Notes: generated by a model from the letters alone, not told the origin. 64,000 bases of DNA from Leisingera aquimarina DSM 24565 (GCF_000473165.1 NZ_KI421504.1:1625437-1689436); one strand, 5' to 3'; counted from the stretch's first letter, positions 1 to 9,533 are shown. Numbers and translations are program-made.

Positions 1-431
1 GTAAATGCCATGATGCGATTGCGTCGCGTGGCGCTCACGCCGTCATCCCGCCCCGCAAGAACGCCAAGCCATGGAAGCCAACAAGCCCAGGAGCCATTGC
101 CCGAAACGAGGCCGTAAACGCTTCGCGATATCTGCGTCGCGTCCTTTGGAGGCGGTGGAGCGGATATCACCGCCGAAGCCGCGCCGAGATTTGAGGAGGG
201 TCAGAAAATGATCGGAGGGATCATTTTCCCGACGAAAGGATGCATTGCGTGAAACTGCTGGGGCAGCGCCTCTCGGCGCGAGACTTCGACAGGCAGGCCG
301 CGGAAATCCAAACCCGTATCGCCGTGCTCAACCGCTACACCGCTCTTGGCATACCCGCAACAGAGGCTATCGGGTAAGTCCTTCAGGGCAAAGGGGAAGT
401 CCGCCCGCCACCCGATTTGTGCAACAAAGCC
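1..431 (+). mobile_element. IS5-family insertion sequence, 3' fragment (transposase C-terminus and right inverted repeat)
   Basis: Reading from position 3, the frame gives an IS5/IS903-type transposase C-terminus (AHAVIPPRKNAKPWK, RRWSGYHRRSR), stops at 192-194, and resumes in frame from about 240 as MHCVKLLGQRLSARDFDRQ to a stop at 375-377. Between the two parts lies a hairpin insert (192-236) that carries the stop. The sequence GATTTGTGCAACAAAGCC at 414-431 matches the terminal inverted repeat I recall for this IS group and marks the right end, directly against formate dehydrogenase sequence. The left part is outside the window. The transposase is inactive as read. Confidence 0.85.
192..236. 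repeat. Hairpin insert H1 (family B) in IS5 transposase
   Basis: Perfect 10-bp stem GAAAATGATC (204-213) and GATCATTTTC (219-228) round a 5-nt loop. The arms, GAGGAGGGTCAG on one side and TTCCCGACGAA on the other, are the same as in the insert at 53502-53547 read on the other strand. It separates the RAE and MHCVKLLG parts of a conserved transposase block and brings in a TGA stop. Confidence 0.85.
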
Positions 432-723
432 ACGCGAGGTTAAACAGGGCGACTGGATCAAGCTGGCCTCGCGCTCGGGCGAAGCCACCCTACGGGCAGA
501 ATTGACCGACAGGGTGAGCCCTGGCGTGGTCTACACAACCTTTCACCACCCGGATACGCAGGCCAACGTCATCACCACCGATTTCTCGGACTGGGCCACC
601 AATTGCCCTGAATACAAGGTAACAGCTGTGCAGGTGAGCCTGTCGAATGGCCCTACCGACTGGCAAGAGGATTATGCATCCCGGCCCCAGCGGTCGCGGC
701 GCATCCTGCCTGCAGCGGAGTAA
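432..723 (+). pseudogene. fdhF: Formate dehydrogenase alpha subunit, C-terminal remnant
   Basis: From about 432 the frame reads GDWIKLASRSGEATLRAELT, then GVVYTTFHHPDTQANVITTD and DWATNCPEYKVTAVQVS. This is the characteristic C-terminal molybdopterin-dinucleotide-binding end of the NAD-dependent formate dehydrogenase catalytic subunit (FdsA/FdhF). Only about 95 of some 920 residues remain, because an IS5 element has replaced everything upstream. The stop at 721-723 is the natural one, since fdhD begins two bases later, which is the usual fds operon order. The enzyme would oxidise formate to CO2 in the cytoplasm; this copy cannot. Confidence 0.85.
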
Positions 724-724
724 T

Positions 725-1396
725 ATGATGGCGCTCTGCTCAAGCCAAAGCCAGCCCGGCCTGTCTGTCCAGTGCGACGGGCAGTGCCCGGTGCTGCGCA
801 GTCTGCCCGAAGAGCTGCCGGTTGCCATGGTGTTCGAAGGCAGCACCCAGGGGGTCATGATGGCAACGCCTCAGGATATTGAGGACTTCGCCATGGGCTT
901 CGCTCTCAGCGAGGGCAATGTGCGGCATCTGGGCGAAATCCGTGAATTTGAATCCGCCGAGCATTCCGGCGGCATCGAGGCCCGGATCTGGCTGCCGCCG
1001 GAACGCGCCGCGGCACTGAAGGCACGGCGCCGGGCGATGATGGGGCCGGTGGGCTGCGGGCTCTGCGGCATCGACAGCCTGGACCAGGCCCTGCGCCCTC
1101 TGCCGGTGTTGGCTTCGGGTGGCCCGGAATTCAGTGCAGATGAAGTTGCCCGGGCGGCGGATGAATTGCGCAGCCACCAGCCCCTGCACGATCAGACCCA
1201 TTCTACCCACGCGGCGGGGTTCCTGCTGCCGGGTCAAGGCATTGTCATGGCACGGGAAGGACGTTGGACGCCACAATGCGCTGGACAAGCTGGTCGGGGC
1301 GCTGGCCCGCGCCAGAACGGAACCGGCGTCCGGCGCCTTTGTGCTGACCAGCCGAGTTTTGGTCGAGATGGTGCAGAAAACCGTGATGGCCGCCGC
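725..1396 (+). pseudogene. fdhD: Formate dehydrogenase accessory sulfurtransferase FdhD, frameshifted and truncated
   Basis: FdhD moves sulfur from IscS to the molybdenum cofactor of formate dehydrogenase. The frame from ATG 725 shows the family core: RSLPEELPVAMVFEG, TPQDIEDFAMGFALSEG and the sulfur-carrying Cys pair in GPVGCGLCGID. Near 1257-1260 one extra G shifts the frame: the first frame leaves the family after IVMAREG, while the next frame continues DVGRHNALDKLVGAL, SGAFVLTSRV and EMVQKTVMAA. Similarity then stops near 1396, before the expected C-terminal CPVLVAVSAPT-type segment. It follows the fdhF remnant, so the whole locus is decaying. Confidence 0.85.
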
Positions 1397-1547
1397 CCGC
1401 TGCGGAAAGATACAGGGGATCTTGCCGGTTCACTCAATCTGCAGCTTTCAGAACGCAGCGCCCTGCAGTGAGCAAGGCCCTGTTCTCTCGACAAAGCACC
1501 GGAAAGCGACAATAGTCCAATACCGCGCCCATAGAAGAGCGGCAGGT

Positions 1548-2906
1548 ATGACAAATACAGATATGGCAAGGCTGGCCGACCCGCTCAGTCAAGCAAGCAT
1601 CCTCATCGTGGACGATGAGCCGGGCATGCGCAATTTCCTGGTGAAAACCCTGCGCCCCCTGTGCCAGCTGGTGGATGAGGCCGACAACACCGAAGCCGCG
1701 GCTGCCCTGCTCAATACCCGGCAGTATGATGTGATGATCCTCGACAACATCATGCCCGGCCAGAAAGGACTGGACTGGCTGGAGCAGCAGCGGCGGGAGG
1801 GCGGCTTCACGGATACCATCCTAATTACCGCCTATGCCGATCTGCAGACGGCGATCGACGCGCTGCGGGCCGGGTCGTCGGATTTCGTGCTGAAGCCTTT
1901 CCGCTCGAACCAGATCCTCAATGCCCTGCGCCGCTGCATCGAAACCGCCCGGCTGAAGCGCGAAAACATGCTGCTGCGGCGGGAGCTGGAAGTTACTGGA
2001 GTAGGGCGCCGGCGCCGCCGCGAGCTGGTCGGAACCTCGCCCGCCGTCAGCCAGGTGCGGGCCCTGCTGGACCGGATGGCACAGGTCGCTACCCCGGTGC
2101 TGATCACCGGCGCCTCCGGCACCGGCAAGGAGGTTGCCGCACGCCACCTGCATGCGCTGTCCAGCCGCGCCGGAGCGCCTTTCGTGCCGGTTCAATGCGG
2201 CGCCATTCCGGCGGATGTGATCGAATACGAACTGTTCGGCCACGCTCCTGGCGCCTTTCCCGGTGCGCCTGCGGGCCGCGAGGGCCTGCTGGCTTCGGCG
2301 CAGGGCGGCACCGTTTTCCTCGATGAAATCGGTGAACTCAGCACTTCGGCGCAAAACGCGCTGCTGAGGGTGCTGGAGGATGGCCGGATCCGCCCGATCG
2401 GCACGGAGCGAACGGTGCAGCTCGATGTCCGCTTTGTGATGAGCTCGAGCCGCCCGCTGGCCGAGGCGGTGGCCGCGGGAAATTTCCGCGAGGATTTGCT
2501 GTTCCGCATCAACGTGATCGAAGTGCCGATGCCGCCGCTGCGCGAACGCGCCACTGACATTGTCGAGCTTGCCGAACTGTTCCTCGCAGAAATCGCTGCC
2601 CAGCTGCAGCTGCCGCCGCTGGAGCTGTCCGCCAGCGTCAAATCCGCCCTGCTGCGCCATGACTGGCCAGGCAACATCCGCGAGCTGCGGAATTTCGTTG
2701 AGCGCTCGCTGATCTTCGGCAGCTTTTCCCTGGACACGCTGGCCCCGGCCCGTCCCGCTGCTGACATCCTGCCGCTGGAGGAGGTCGAACGCCGCGAGAT
2801 CCTGCACGCGCTGGAGGCCGCAGACGGCAACCGCAGCGAAGCGGCGCGGCGGCTGGGTGTCTCGCGCAAGACCATTGACCGCAAATGCGCGGCCTGGGGG
2901 CTCTGA
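1548..2906 (+). CDS. NtrC-family sigma-54-type response regulator (DctD-like)
   Basis: A 452-residue transcription activator. An N-terminal receiver domain has the phosphoacceptor Asp at about residue 66 (MILDNIMPG). The AAA+ domain has Walker A GASGTGKE at about 188-195, Walker B GTVFLDEIG at about 254-262 and the FREDLLFRIN block. A Fis-type helix-turn-helix ends the protein (GNRSEAARRLGVSRKTIDRK). The sigma-54 contact loop reads GAFPGA at about 235-240 instead of GAFTGA, which may weaken sigma-54 use. I chose ATG 1548 because the longer frame upstream runs through fdhD debris. The gene ends 3 nt before the partner kinase, so they form an operon. The probable target is the OxlT-like carrier downstream. 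Confidence 0.88.
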   Translation: MTNTDMARLADPLSQASILIVDDEPGMRNFLVKTLRPLCQLVDEADNTEAAAALLNTRQYDVMILDNIMPGQKGLDWLEQQRREGGFTDTILITAYADLQTAIDALRAGSSDFVLKPFRSNQILNALRRCIETARLKRENMLLRRELEVTGVGRRRRRELVGTSPAVSQVRALLDRMAQVATPVLITGASGTGKEVAARHLHALSSRAGAPFVPVQCGAIPADVIEYELFGHAPGAFPGAPAGREGLLASAQGGTVFLDEIGELSTSAQNALLRVLEDGRIRPIGTERTVQLDVRFVMSSSRPLAEAVAAGNFREDLLFRINVIEVPMPPLRERATDIVELAELFLAEIAAQLQLPPLELSASVKSALLRHDWPGNIRELRNFVERSLIFGSFSLDTLAPARPAADILPLEEVERREILHALEAADGNRSEAARRLGVSRKTIDRKCAAWGL

Positions 2907-2909
2907 GCC

Positions 2910-4874
2910 GTGCGCAGGCTGCATTCGCTGATGCGGTCGGTCCGGGTCCGGCTGCTGCTGATTGCGCTGCTGCCGATGCTGGTGCTGATGCCGCTGCTGC
3001 TGGGCATTGCCACGTGGCGCTGGTCGGAAAAGACCGACGGCCTTCTGATCACCAAGGTGAACGGTGATCTGACTATTGCCGACCAGTATCTGGCCAGGCT
3101 GACCGCCACCTCGGGCGAGCTGCTGGATGCAGTGGCGCAATCGGTGCGTTTCAGCAGTGCGTTCATGGCGGGCAGCACCGCAGATTTCCTGGCGCAGGAA
3201 CAGGCCCGGCTCGGTCTCGATTTCCTCTATCTGGCGGGCCCCGGCGGCCGTGCCGGTTTCCCTCCCGCAGACTGGCCCGTCATCCGCAGCGCGCTGCAGG
3301 GGCAACGGCAAAGCGCGGTCGACATTCTGGACGCCGCCCAGCTTGAGGCACTGGCCCCCGGCCTCGCAGTCCGCGCCGCCATCCCGCTGGTGGCGACCGA
3401 AGCGGCAGTCCCCACGGACCGCACCGCCGAGACCCGCGGCATGATCATCCACTCCGCGGCTCCGGTAGCCCTGCCGGACGGCCAGCCGGCGGTGCTGGTG
3501 GGCGGGCGGCTGTTGAACCGCAACCTGGATTTCATCGACACCATCAATGCGCTGGTCTACCGCGCGCAAAGCCTGCCGGAGGGCAGCCAGGGCACCGCCA
3601 CGCTGTTTCTGGAGGACGTGCGGATCTCCACCAATGTGCGGCTGTTCGAAAACGTGCGCGCGCTTGGCACCCGGGTCTCGGCCGAGGTGCGCGGCCAGGT
3701 GCTGGGGCGCGGCGACGTCTGGCTCGACCGGGCTTTCGTTGTGAATGACTGGTACATCTCCGCCTATGAACCGATCCTGGACAGCCGCGGCAACCGGGCC
3801 GGAATGCTCTATGTCGGTTTTCTGGAAACCCCGTTCCGCCAGGCCAAGCGCAGCACGGTGCTGACGCTCGGCGGGGCCTTCCTGCTGATCGCGGCGCTGT
3901 CGGTGCCGATTTTCCTGCGGTGGGCCGGGCGCATCTTCCGCCCGCTTGAGGGCATGACCCAGACCATCGCCCGGGTCGAGCAGGGCGACATGGCCGCCCG
4001 CAACCGCCCGCAGGAAGGCGGCGGCGAAATCGCCCGCGTGGCGGCGCATTTGGACAGCCTGCTGGATCAGGTCCAGGAGCGCGACCAGCAATTGCGCGGC
4101 TGGGGTGAAAGCCTGGAGGCCAAGGTCGAGGAGCGCACCGCGGATCTGCGCGAGGCAAACCAACGGCTGGAGCGGACCACCGAACGGCTGATCGTCTCGG
4201 AGAAACTGGCCGCGGTCGGCGAAATCACGGCGTCCGTCGCGCATGAGATCAACAACCCGGTAGCGGTAATTCAGGGCAACCTGGATCTGGCCCGCACGGT
4301 GCTGGGCAGCCACGCGGAACCGGTCGAGGAGGAATTCCGGCTGATCGACGATCAGGTCTACCGCATCGGGGTGATCGTCTCCAAACTGCTGCAATTCGCC
4401 CGGCCCGAGGAATACTCCGGCGCCGCCGGGCTGATTTCCCCGGCTGAAGTGGTGGCTGACTGCCTGGTGCTGACCCGCCATCAGATCGAGGCCACCGGGA
4501 TCAAGGCAGAGGCGCATCTGGCCAGTACCGGCCAGGTCAGGATATCGCGCACGGAATTGCAGCAGGTGATCGTCAATCTCATCCTGAATGCGGTTCAGGC
4601 GATGCCCGGAGGCGGCCGCCTCACGCTGAGCGCTGAGGATGCCCCGGACGGTGTGCTGCTGACCGCCGAAGATACTGGCACGGGCATCCCCGCGGACCTG
4701 CTGAACCGCATCTTCGACCCGTTCTTCACCACCAAGCAAGCGCAGGGAACCGGTCTGGGGTTGTCGATCAGCCATCAGCTGGTGAGTCGCGCCGGCGGCC
4801 GCATCACCGTGCAGTCAGAGGCGGGGCAGGGCACCCGGTTCGAAATTTTTCTTCCCGCGCCTGCCAGCGCCTGA
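2910..4874 (+). CDS. Membrane sensor histidine kinase with periplasmic cache-type domain
   Basis: 654 residues from a GTG start 3 nt after the regulator stop. There is a membrane segment at about residues 14-34, a periplasmic region of about 280 residues with a cache-like fold (AFVVNDWYISAYEPILDSRG near the end), a second membrane segment at about 315-338, then HAMP and a coiled coil. HisKA has phospho-His at about 445 (SVAHEINNP), and the ATPase domain has N box NLILNAVQAMP, G1 DTGTGIP and G2 GTGLGLSI. The order matches DctB-type kinases that sense organic acids. The ligand cannot be read from the sequence; the neighbour suggests a small dicarboxylate or formate/oxalate. Confidence 0.88.
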   Translation: MRRLHSLMRSVRVRLLLIALLPMLVLMPLLLGIATWRWSEKTDGLLITKVNGDLTIADQYLARLTATSGELLDAVAQSVRFSSAFMAGSTADFLAQEQARLGLDFLYLAGPGGRAGFPPADWPVIRSALQGQRQSAVDILDAAQLEALAPGLAVRAAIPLVATEAAVPTDRTAETRGMIIHSAAPVALPDGQPAVLVGGRLLNRNLDFIDTINALVYRAQSLPEGSQGTATLFLEDVRISTNVRLFENVRALGTRVSAEVRGQVLGRGDVWLDRAFVVNDWYISAYEPILDSRGNRAGMLYVGFLETPFRQAKRSTVLTLGGAFLLIAALSVPIFLRWAGRIFRPLEGMTQTIARVEQGDMAARNRPQEGGGEIARVAAHLDSLLDQVQERDQQLRGWGESLEAKVEERTADLREANQRLERTTERLIVSEKLAAVGEITASVAHEINNPVAVIQGNLDLARTVLGSHAEPVEEEFRLIDDQVYRIGVIVSKLLQFARPEEYSGAAGLISPAEVVADCLVLTRHQIEATGIKAEAHLASTGQVRISRTELQQVIVNLILNAVQAMPGGGRLTLSAEDAPDGVLLTAEDTGTGIPADLLNRIFDPFFTTKQAQGTGLGLSISHQLVSRAGGRITVQSEAGQGTRFEIFLPAPASA

Positions 4875-5122
4875 TCCGGACAAATTGGCGCAGATCTGCA
4901 GGTCCTGGGCCCCTGGTGCGGACAGAAAGTCCCGCAACCGGCTGCGGACCTCTGGCAAGATAGACAAAGTGACCTTATAAGATATTGTTATTGCTAAATT
5001 ATTTATTTGACAGCTGGGCCATCCCTCCGCCTTTGTCAAGCTACGGCACATTGCCGCGGGCCATTCGGGACGGCCGCAATAGGAGGTTGCAGCCGCCTGA
5101 ACAGCACTAGGGAGGACATCAC
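4875..5122 (+). promoter_or_regulatory. AT-rich leader upstream of the OxlT-like carrier
   Basis: An AT-rich stretch at about 4973-5010 stands out in a GC-rich context and probably holds the promoter of the transporter gene. I found no good -24/-12 (GG-N10-GC) element: the only spaced match (GGCCATCCCTCCGC, near 5018) departs from the consensus at most other positions. A GGAGG ribosome site lies just before ATG 5123. Confidence 0.35.
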
Positions 5123-6844
5123 ATGAGTACGCCATCATCCGGCGGGCTGGGCTTTCTGCATAAGGAGCACATCACCGCCGAACCCGGTTTCAACCGCTGG
5201 CGGGTGCCGCCGGCATCCATCGCCATCCATCTCTGCATCGGCTCGGTTTATGCCTGGTCGGTGTTCAACCCGCCGCTCACCCGCGAGCTGGGGGTGGTGG
5301 CTTCCAGCGCCGACGACTGGAGCCTCAGCTCTGTTGTCTGGATCTTTTCGGTCGCCATCGTCTTCCTCGGGCTGGCTGCCGCCTTTGCCGGCAAATGGCT
5401 GGAGGAAGTGGGCCCGCGCATGGTCGGCGTTGTGGCAGCCCTGCTGTGGGGCGGAGGCTTCATTGTCGGCTCGTTCGGCATTTCCAGCCATCAGCTATGG
5501 CTGGTCTATCTGGGCTACGGCGTGCTCGGCGGCTGCGGGCTTGGACTGGGCTATGTTTCTCCAGTTTCGACGCTGATCCGCTGGTTCCCCGACCGGCGCG
5601 GCATGGCAACGGGCATGGCCATCATGGGCTTTGGCGGCGGTGCAATGATCGCCGCTCCGGTCAAGGGCTGGCTGCTGGACTTCTATGAAACGGCCCCCAC
5701 CTATCTTGGCGCCGGGGACGCGGTTCAGACAGTTGTCGAGAACGGCCGCGTTTTTGCCGAGACCGCACAGGGCAAGATCGAGGTGGTGATCGCCAGCGCG
5801 GCGCAGGCTGCAGAGTTCGGCGGCCAGGCGGGCGCTTACGTCGTGGGCACCGGCAACACCGGCGCAGCACAGACATTCATGACCCTGGGCGTCGTATACT
5901 TCGCAGTGATGATCCTGGCCGCCTTTCAGTACCGGGTCCCCGCCAAGGACTGGAAGCCTGAAAGCTGGGAGCCGAAACCTGCCGCATCCGGGCTGGTGAC
6001 GCAGAACGACGTGCATATCGACCAGGCTCTGAAAACCCCGCAGTTCTGGCAGCTGTGGGTGATGCTGTGCTTCAACGTCACCGCGGGCATAGGTGTGATC
6101 GGTGTCGCCAAGACAATGATGTCCGAGATCTTCGGCTCGGTGATGCCGCTGGTGGCAACCGCCGCTTTCGCCTCGACCTATGTGCTGATGATTTCGGTCT
6201 TCAACATGGTCGGCCGGTTCTTCTGGGCCTCTGCTTCGGATTACATCGGGCGCAAGGCAACCTACATGTGCTTCTTCGTTCTGGGCACCGCGCTTTACCT
6301 GTCGATCCCCTATTTCGCCTCTGCCACCGCGGCCAATCCGTCTTTGGTCTACCTGATGGGCTTCTACCTGGCCACGATGCTCATCTTCTCGATGTACGGC
6401 GGCGGCTTTGCCACGATCCCGGCCTATCTGGCCGACATGTTCGGCACCATGCATGTCGGCGGCATCCACGGCCGCCTGCTGACCGCCTGGTCAACCGCAG
6501 GCGTGCTCGGACCGCTGGCCATCACCTCGCTGCGGCAGATGTCGGTGACCAGTGCGGTGCAGGACCTGGCCGCCAAGGTGGACCCGGCCGCCTTCGCCGT
6601 AAAATTCGGCGCGCCCGTAGCGCAGCTGGACCAGCTGGTGGCAGCCAAGACCGTGACCATCGCCAAACTGATGGAAATCGCACCGGTCGGCACCGTGGAC
6701 CCGACGCCCAGCCTGTACAATACGACGATGTATTGCATGGCAGCGCTGCTGGCGGTGGCCTTCTTTGCCAATCTCTTGATGCGTCCGGTGAAAGATCACC
6801 ACCACCATGACGAACCCGAGCTGCAAGCCATTCCGGGAGAGTAA
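5123..6844 (+). CDS. MFS transporter, oxalate/formate antiporter (OxlT) type
   Basis: 573 residues with about 12 membrane segments and the Gly-rich pattern of the OxlT family: IAIHLCIGSVYAWSVFNPPL near residue 35, GLGYVSPVSTLIRWFPDRRG near 150, and a His-rich tail (KDHHHHDEPE). Two long loops of about 60 residues, after helix 6 and near the C-terminus, are typical of the larger bacterial OxlT-like carriers. A strong GGAGG lies 7 nt before the ATG. It sits behind a two-component pair that probably controls it. The substrate is uncertain: oxalate, formate or another small monocarboxylate or dicarboxylate. The nearby loss of formate dehydrogenase genes is suggestive only. Confidence 0.8.
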   Translation: MSTPSSGGLGFLHKEHITAEPGFNRWRVPPASIAIHLCIGSVYAWSVFNPPLTRELGVVASSADDWSLSSVVWIFSVAIVFLGLAAAFAGKWLEEVGPRMVGVVAALLWGGGFIVGSFGISSHQLWLVYLGYGVLGGCGLGLGYVSPVSTLIRWFPDRRGMATGMAIMGFGGGAMIAAPVKGWLLDFYETAPTYLGAGDAVQTVVENGRVFAETAQGKIEVVIASAAQAAEFGGQAGAYVVGTGNTGAAQTFMTLGVVYFAVMILAAFQYRVPAKDWKPESWEPKPAASGLVTQNDVHIDQALKTPQFWQLWVMLCFNVTAGIGVIGVAKTMMSEIFGSVMPLVATAAFASTYVLMISVFNMVGRFFWASASDYIGRKATYMCFFVLGTALYLSIPYFASATAANPSLVYLMGFYLATMLIFSMYGGGFATIPAYLADMFGTMHVGGIHGRLLTAWSTAGVLGPLAITSLRQMSVTSAVQDLAAKVDPAAFAVKFGAPVAQLDQLVAAKTVTIAKLMEIAPVGTVDPTPSLYNTTMYCMAALLAVAFFANLLMRPVKDHHHHDEPELQAIPGE

Positions 6845-7146
6845 CGATGCTAGCCGGGGCGCATTCTGCGCTCCGGCGTGCGACCCGCATTCAAGACAGA
6901 AATTTCCAAGCAGAACTTCAAATAACTGCCGCCGTAACCGGAAATGCAGCAAACTTTGCGCAGGTAACATACCTGCGCCTAGCCATCCACAACGCGGCAT
7001 CCGTTACGATCTGCAGCGCGTAACTATCTTCGAATGGCCGCTTTCCAATTCTCTGGACAAAAATAGAGCTATTGCAGAAGGGTTCAGCCATTCGCCCGCA
7101 CAACTTAGGAGCTAAGTTGATTTGTGTTGTATTGCCGTCATTGGGT
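6845..7146. other. Intergenic stretch between the OxlT-like gene and the IS3 element
   Basis: About 300 bp with no reading frame I would support, no clear hairpin terminator and no recognised RNA. It ends at the IS3 terminal repeat. Confidence 0.5.
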
Positions 7147-7317
7147 AATCCCCCCGTTTTTGCGGGGGCTTGGTCGTAGAATTCACGCGGCCATCTTCAG
7201 TTTCTGTGCAGGTGTCATCCCGCCGTTGCCCATGTTCGGGCGTTCATGGTTGTAGGGCCACAGCCACCCGGTGGCAATCTGCTGCACCTCCTCGATGCTT
7301 TCGAAAATGTATAAGTC

Positions 7318-8673
7318 CGGATGGAGTGGATGGCTCCTGCTCCCCCGGCGTCGCAATGCGCCATAATGCAGTTGTCATGGCCTGCCAGGAGAGGAGCCAC
7401 CCTATGACAGTTAAAACAGTCGGCCTGGATTTGGCCAAGGATGTGTTTCAGGTTCACGGAATTTCCGAGAATGGACGCGTGATTTTCAAGAAGACAATTA
7501 GGCGGGCGAAGCTGCTGACATTTTTCGAAACCCTGCCGCGCTGCACCGTTGGCATGGAAGCGTGCGGATCGGCACATTACTGGGGCCGTGAGCTGCGCAA
7601 GCTCGGGCACGATGTCCGCCTGATGCCAGCGTTCTATGTCAAACCTTATGTGAAGCGCGGCAAGACCGATGCGGTTGATGCTGAGGCGATCTGCGAAGCA
7701 GTCCGGCGGCCATCAATGCGGTTTGTTGAGATAAAGTCGAAGGACCAACAGGCATTCCTTACCGTGCATCGCACCCGCGACCTCGTGGTCCGGCAGAGAA
7801 CTCAGGTTGTAAACACGATCCGTAGCATCCTGCGAGAATTTGGGCATGTTCTGCCGGCAGGCGTAGAAGCCGTGAACCGCTTTTCGCAAAGCCATATGGA
7901 TGGGGATCAATTGGACATGCCCGAGTTAGCCAACGGTATTCTGGGAACGCTGTGCTATCAGCTGCTGGGGCTCAATGCGCGGATCGACGGATACACCCAG
8001 CTCATCAAACGACATGCGTTGCTTGACGCAAACTGCCGCCGCCTGACGCGCATACCGGGTGTCGGGCCAATTACAGCGTCAGCCATGGTCGCGACAATTG
8101 GCGACGGGCACCAGTTCAGAACTGGTCGGGATCTTGCTGCATGGCTGGGCTTGACCCCGCGCAACAAGTCCAGCGGTGGCAAAGAGAAGCTCGGCAAGAT
8201 CACGAAAATGGGCGACAGGTACCTCCGCAAGTTGCTGGTCGTTGGTATGACGTCGCGCGCCTTGCAAGCCAAAACCCATCCCGAGCGCGCCGACCGGTGG
8301 ACCGCTAATATCCTCGTACAAAAACCATTCCGGCTGGCGACCATTGCGATGGCCAACAAGTCAGCGCGGGTTATCTGGGCAATTCTGACAAAAAAACAGA
8401 ACTACCGGCAGCCCGTCGCATAACGCGGCAGCGCCGCCACGAGATGCAAGACGAAAGAAGTGATGACGCGGAACAAGTCAACCAAGAGCCAGGACACTCC
8501 GGCGAATGGCGTGAACCTCAGAGTTCGTTAACCCGATTGGAACCTCGCTTGCGGAACACATCAGGGCCAGCAGTATTTTGAAAATGCTGCGCAAACAGGC
8601 CGGACAGACGACTGTACTGACAGACCACCGTTGAAGTCACAATAAACTCTTGCAATGCAGGAGCCATCCGCAG
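7318..8673 (+). mobile_element. IS110-family element (copy 1) inserted in IS3 OrfB
   Basis: The limits are fixed by the split IS3 gene: the host codons for HEWL stop at 8674 and resume at 7317. Near the two ends are perfect 13-bp subterminal inverted repeats GGATGGCTCCTGC (7328-7340) and GCAGGAGCCATCC (8657-8669), as in IS1111-like members. The transposase is followed by about 230 bp of noncoding right end, whose inner part (8545-8600) is similar to 52655-52715, the right end of copy 2. Confidence 0.85.
7404..8423 (+). CDS. IS110-family transposase, intact
   Basis: 339 residues. The N-terminal RuvC-like DEDD domain is intact (TVGLDLAKDVFQVHG, GMEACGSAHYWGREL, KTDAVDAEAICEA). The C-terminal transposase_20 domain has the helix-hairpin-helix IPGVGPITASAM and the catalytic Ser region KSSGGKEKLGKITKMGDRYLR. 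I chose ATG 7404 since GAGGAG lies about 9 nt upstream and the protein then starts just before the DEDD motif; the open frame reaches further up into the IS end. No hairpin insert is present, so this may still be an active enzyme. Confidence 0.88.
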   Translation: MTVKTVGLDLAKDVFQVHGISENGRVIFKKTIRRAKLLTFFETLPRCTVGMEACGSAHYWGRELRKLGHDVRLMPAFYVKPYVKRGKTDAVDAEAICEAVRRPSMRFVEIKSKDQQAFLTVHRTRDLVVRQRTQVVNTIRSILREFGHVLPAGVEAVNRFSQSHMDGDQLDMPELANGILGTLCYQLLGLNARIDGYTQLIKRHALLDANCRRLTRIPGVGPITASAMVATIGDGHQFRTGRDLAAWLGLTPRNKSSGGKEKLGKITKMGDRYLRKLLVVGMTSRALQAKTHPERADRWTANILVQKPFRLATIAMANKSARVIWAILTKKQNYRQPVA

Positions 8674-9352
8674 AAGCCATTCGTGCCGGACCGTCCGGTT
8701 GCAGCGCTCGACATAGGCGTTCTGCTGGGGCTTTCCGGGCTGGATGCAGGCCAGGGTGATGCCCCGGTTCTCGGCCCATTCCATGAGGGTGCCACTGACG
8801 TATTCCGGGCTGTTGCCGGCTCGAATTGTCCCAGGGGCACCACGCCATTCGATGATCTGGTTCAGGGCTCGAACAACCCGTTCCGCAGGCAGTGAAAAGC
8901 CGATCTCAATGCCCAACCCTTCGCGGTTGAAGTCGTCCAGAACGTTCAGCAGCCGGAATTGCCCTCCACCCCCCAGCCTGTCGGCCATGAAGCCCATCGA
9001 CCGGACCTCATTCGGGGCCTCAGGCACAGCCAGTTCGTCCGGCTTTTCCCGCTTCAGACGCTTGCGCGGCTTGATCCGCAGGTTCAGCTCCAGCTCGCGG
9101 TAGATCCGGTAAACCCGCTTGTGGTTCCACCTATGACCCTGCACGTTGCGCAGATACAGGAAACACAGGCCAAAGCCCCAAGTCTTTCTTGCAGCCGTCA
9201 GGCCGCGGAGCAAGTCGGCGATTTGCTCGTTCTCCTCGTCCAGTTCCGGGCTGTACCGATAGCACGTCTCACTGACATCGAATGCCCGGCATGCCAGCGC
9301 TATGCTGACGCCCTTCATCGCCACCGCTTTCACGGCCAACTCTCGGCGTTGA

Positions 9353-9394
9353 CCCTCTCGGGACATTGCTTCGCAATGCCCTGCCGGGCAATGG
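9353..9394. repeat. Hairpin insert H2 (family A) at the OrfA/OrfB junction of IS3
   Basis: The arm CCCTCTCG (9353-9360), stem CATTG (9364-9368) and CAATG (9374-9378) with loop CTTCG, then the arm CTGCCGGGCAATGG ending 9394. Same outer arms as the inserts in IS91, IS1182 and the second IS5. Confidence 0.85.
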
Positions 9395-9533
9395 ATGGCC
9401 GGATCGTTCGATCCTTCTCTCGAACCAGTGGCGTTCAGGATCTTGCTTATCCGAGCGCCTCCTTCAGCAGGTCGTTCTGCATGCTGACGTCAGCGTACAT
9501 GCGCTTCAGCCGCCGGTTCTCCTCGGCCATCGC

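Larger units (their letters stand above)
7183..9366 (-). pseudogene. IS3 OrfB transposase, split by IS110
   Basis: The N-terminal part (9366-8674) reads [20 protein letters not shown], then [20 protein letters not shown] and [20 protein letters not shown]. The C-terminal part (7317-7183) reads DLYIFESIEEVQQIATGWLW and ends GGMTPAQKLKMAA. Joined, they make a normal OrfB of about 275 residues with a DDE integrase core. The catalytic Asp residues are lost (SMGFM for SMDFM, RAGNSPE for RCDNGPE). The split falls exactly between HEWL and DLYIF, the insertion point of the IS110. Confidence 0.85.

Noticed and set aside
1821-4775. Open minus-strand frame of 984 codons opposite the regulator and kinase genes
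   Set aside because: It is a shadow frame in GC-rich coding DNA; the plus-strand genes have full domain sets and the shadow is low in recognisable motifs.
5010-5060. Possible sigma-54 promoter before the OxlT-like gene
   Set aside because: Only the GG-N10-GC spacing is met once; the rest of the consensus is poor.
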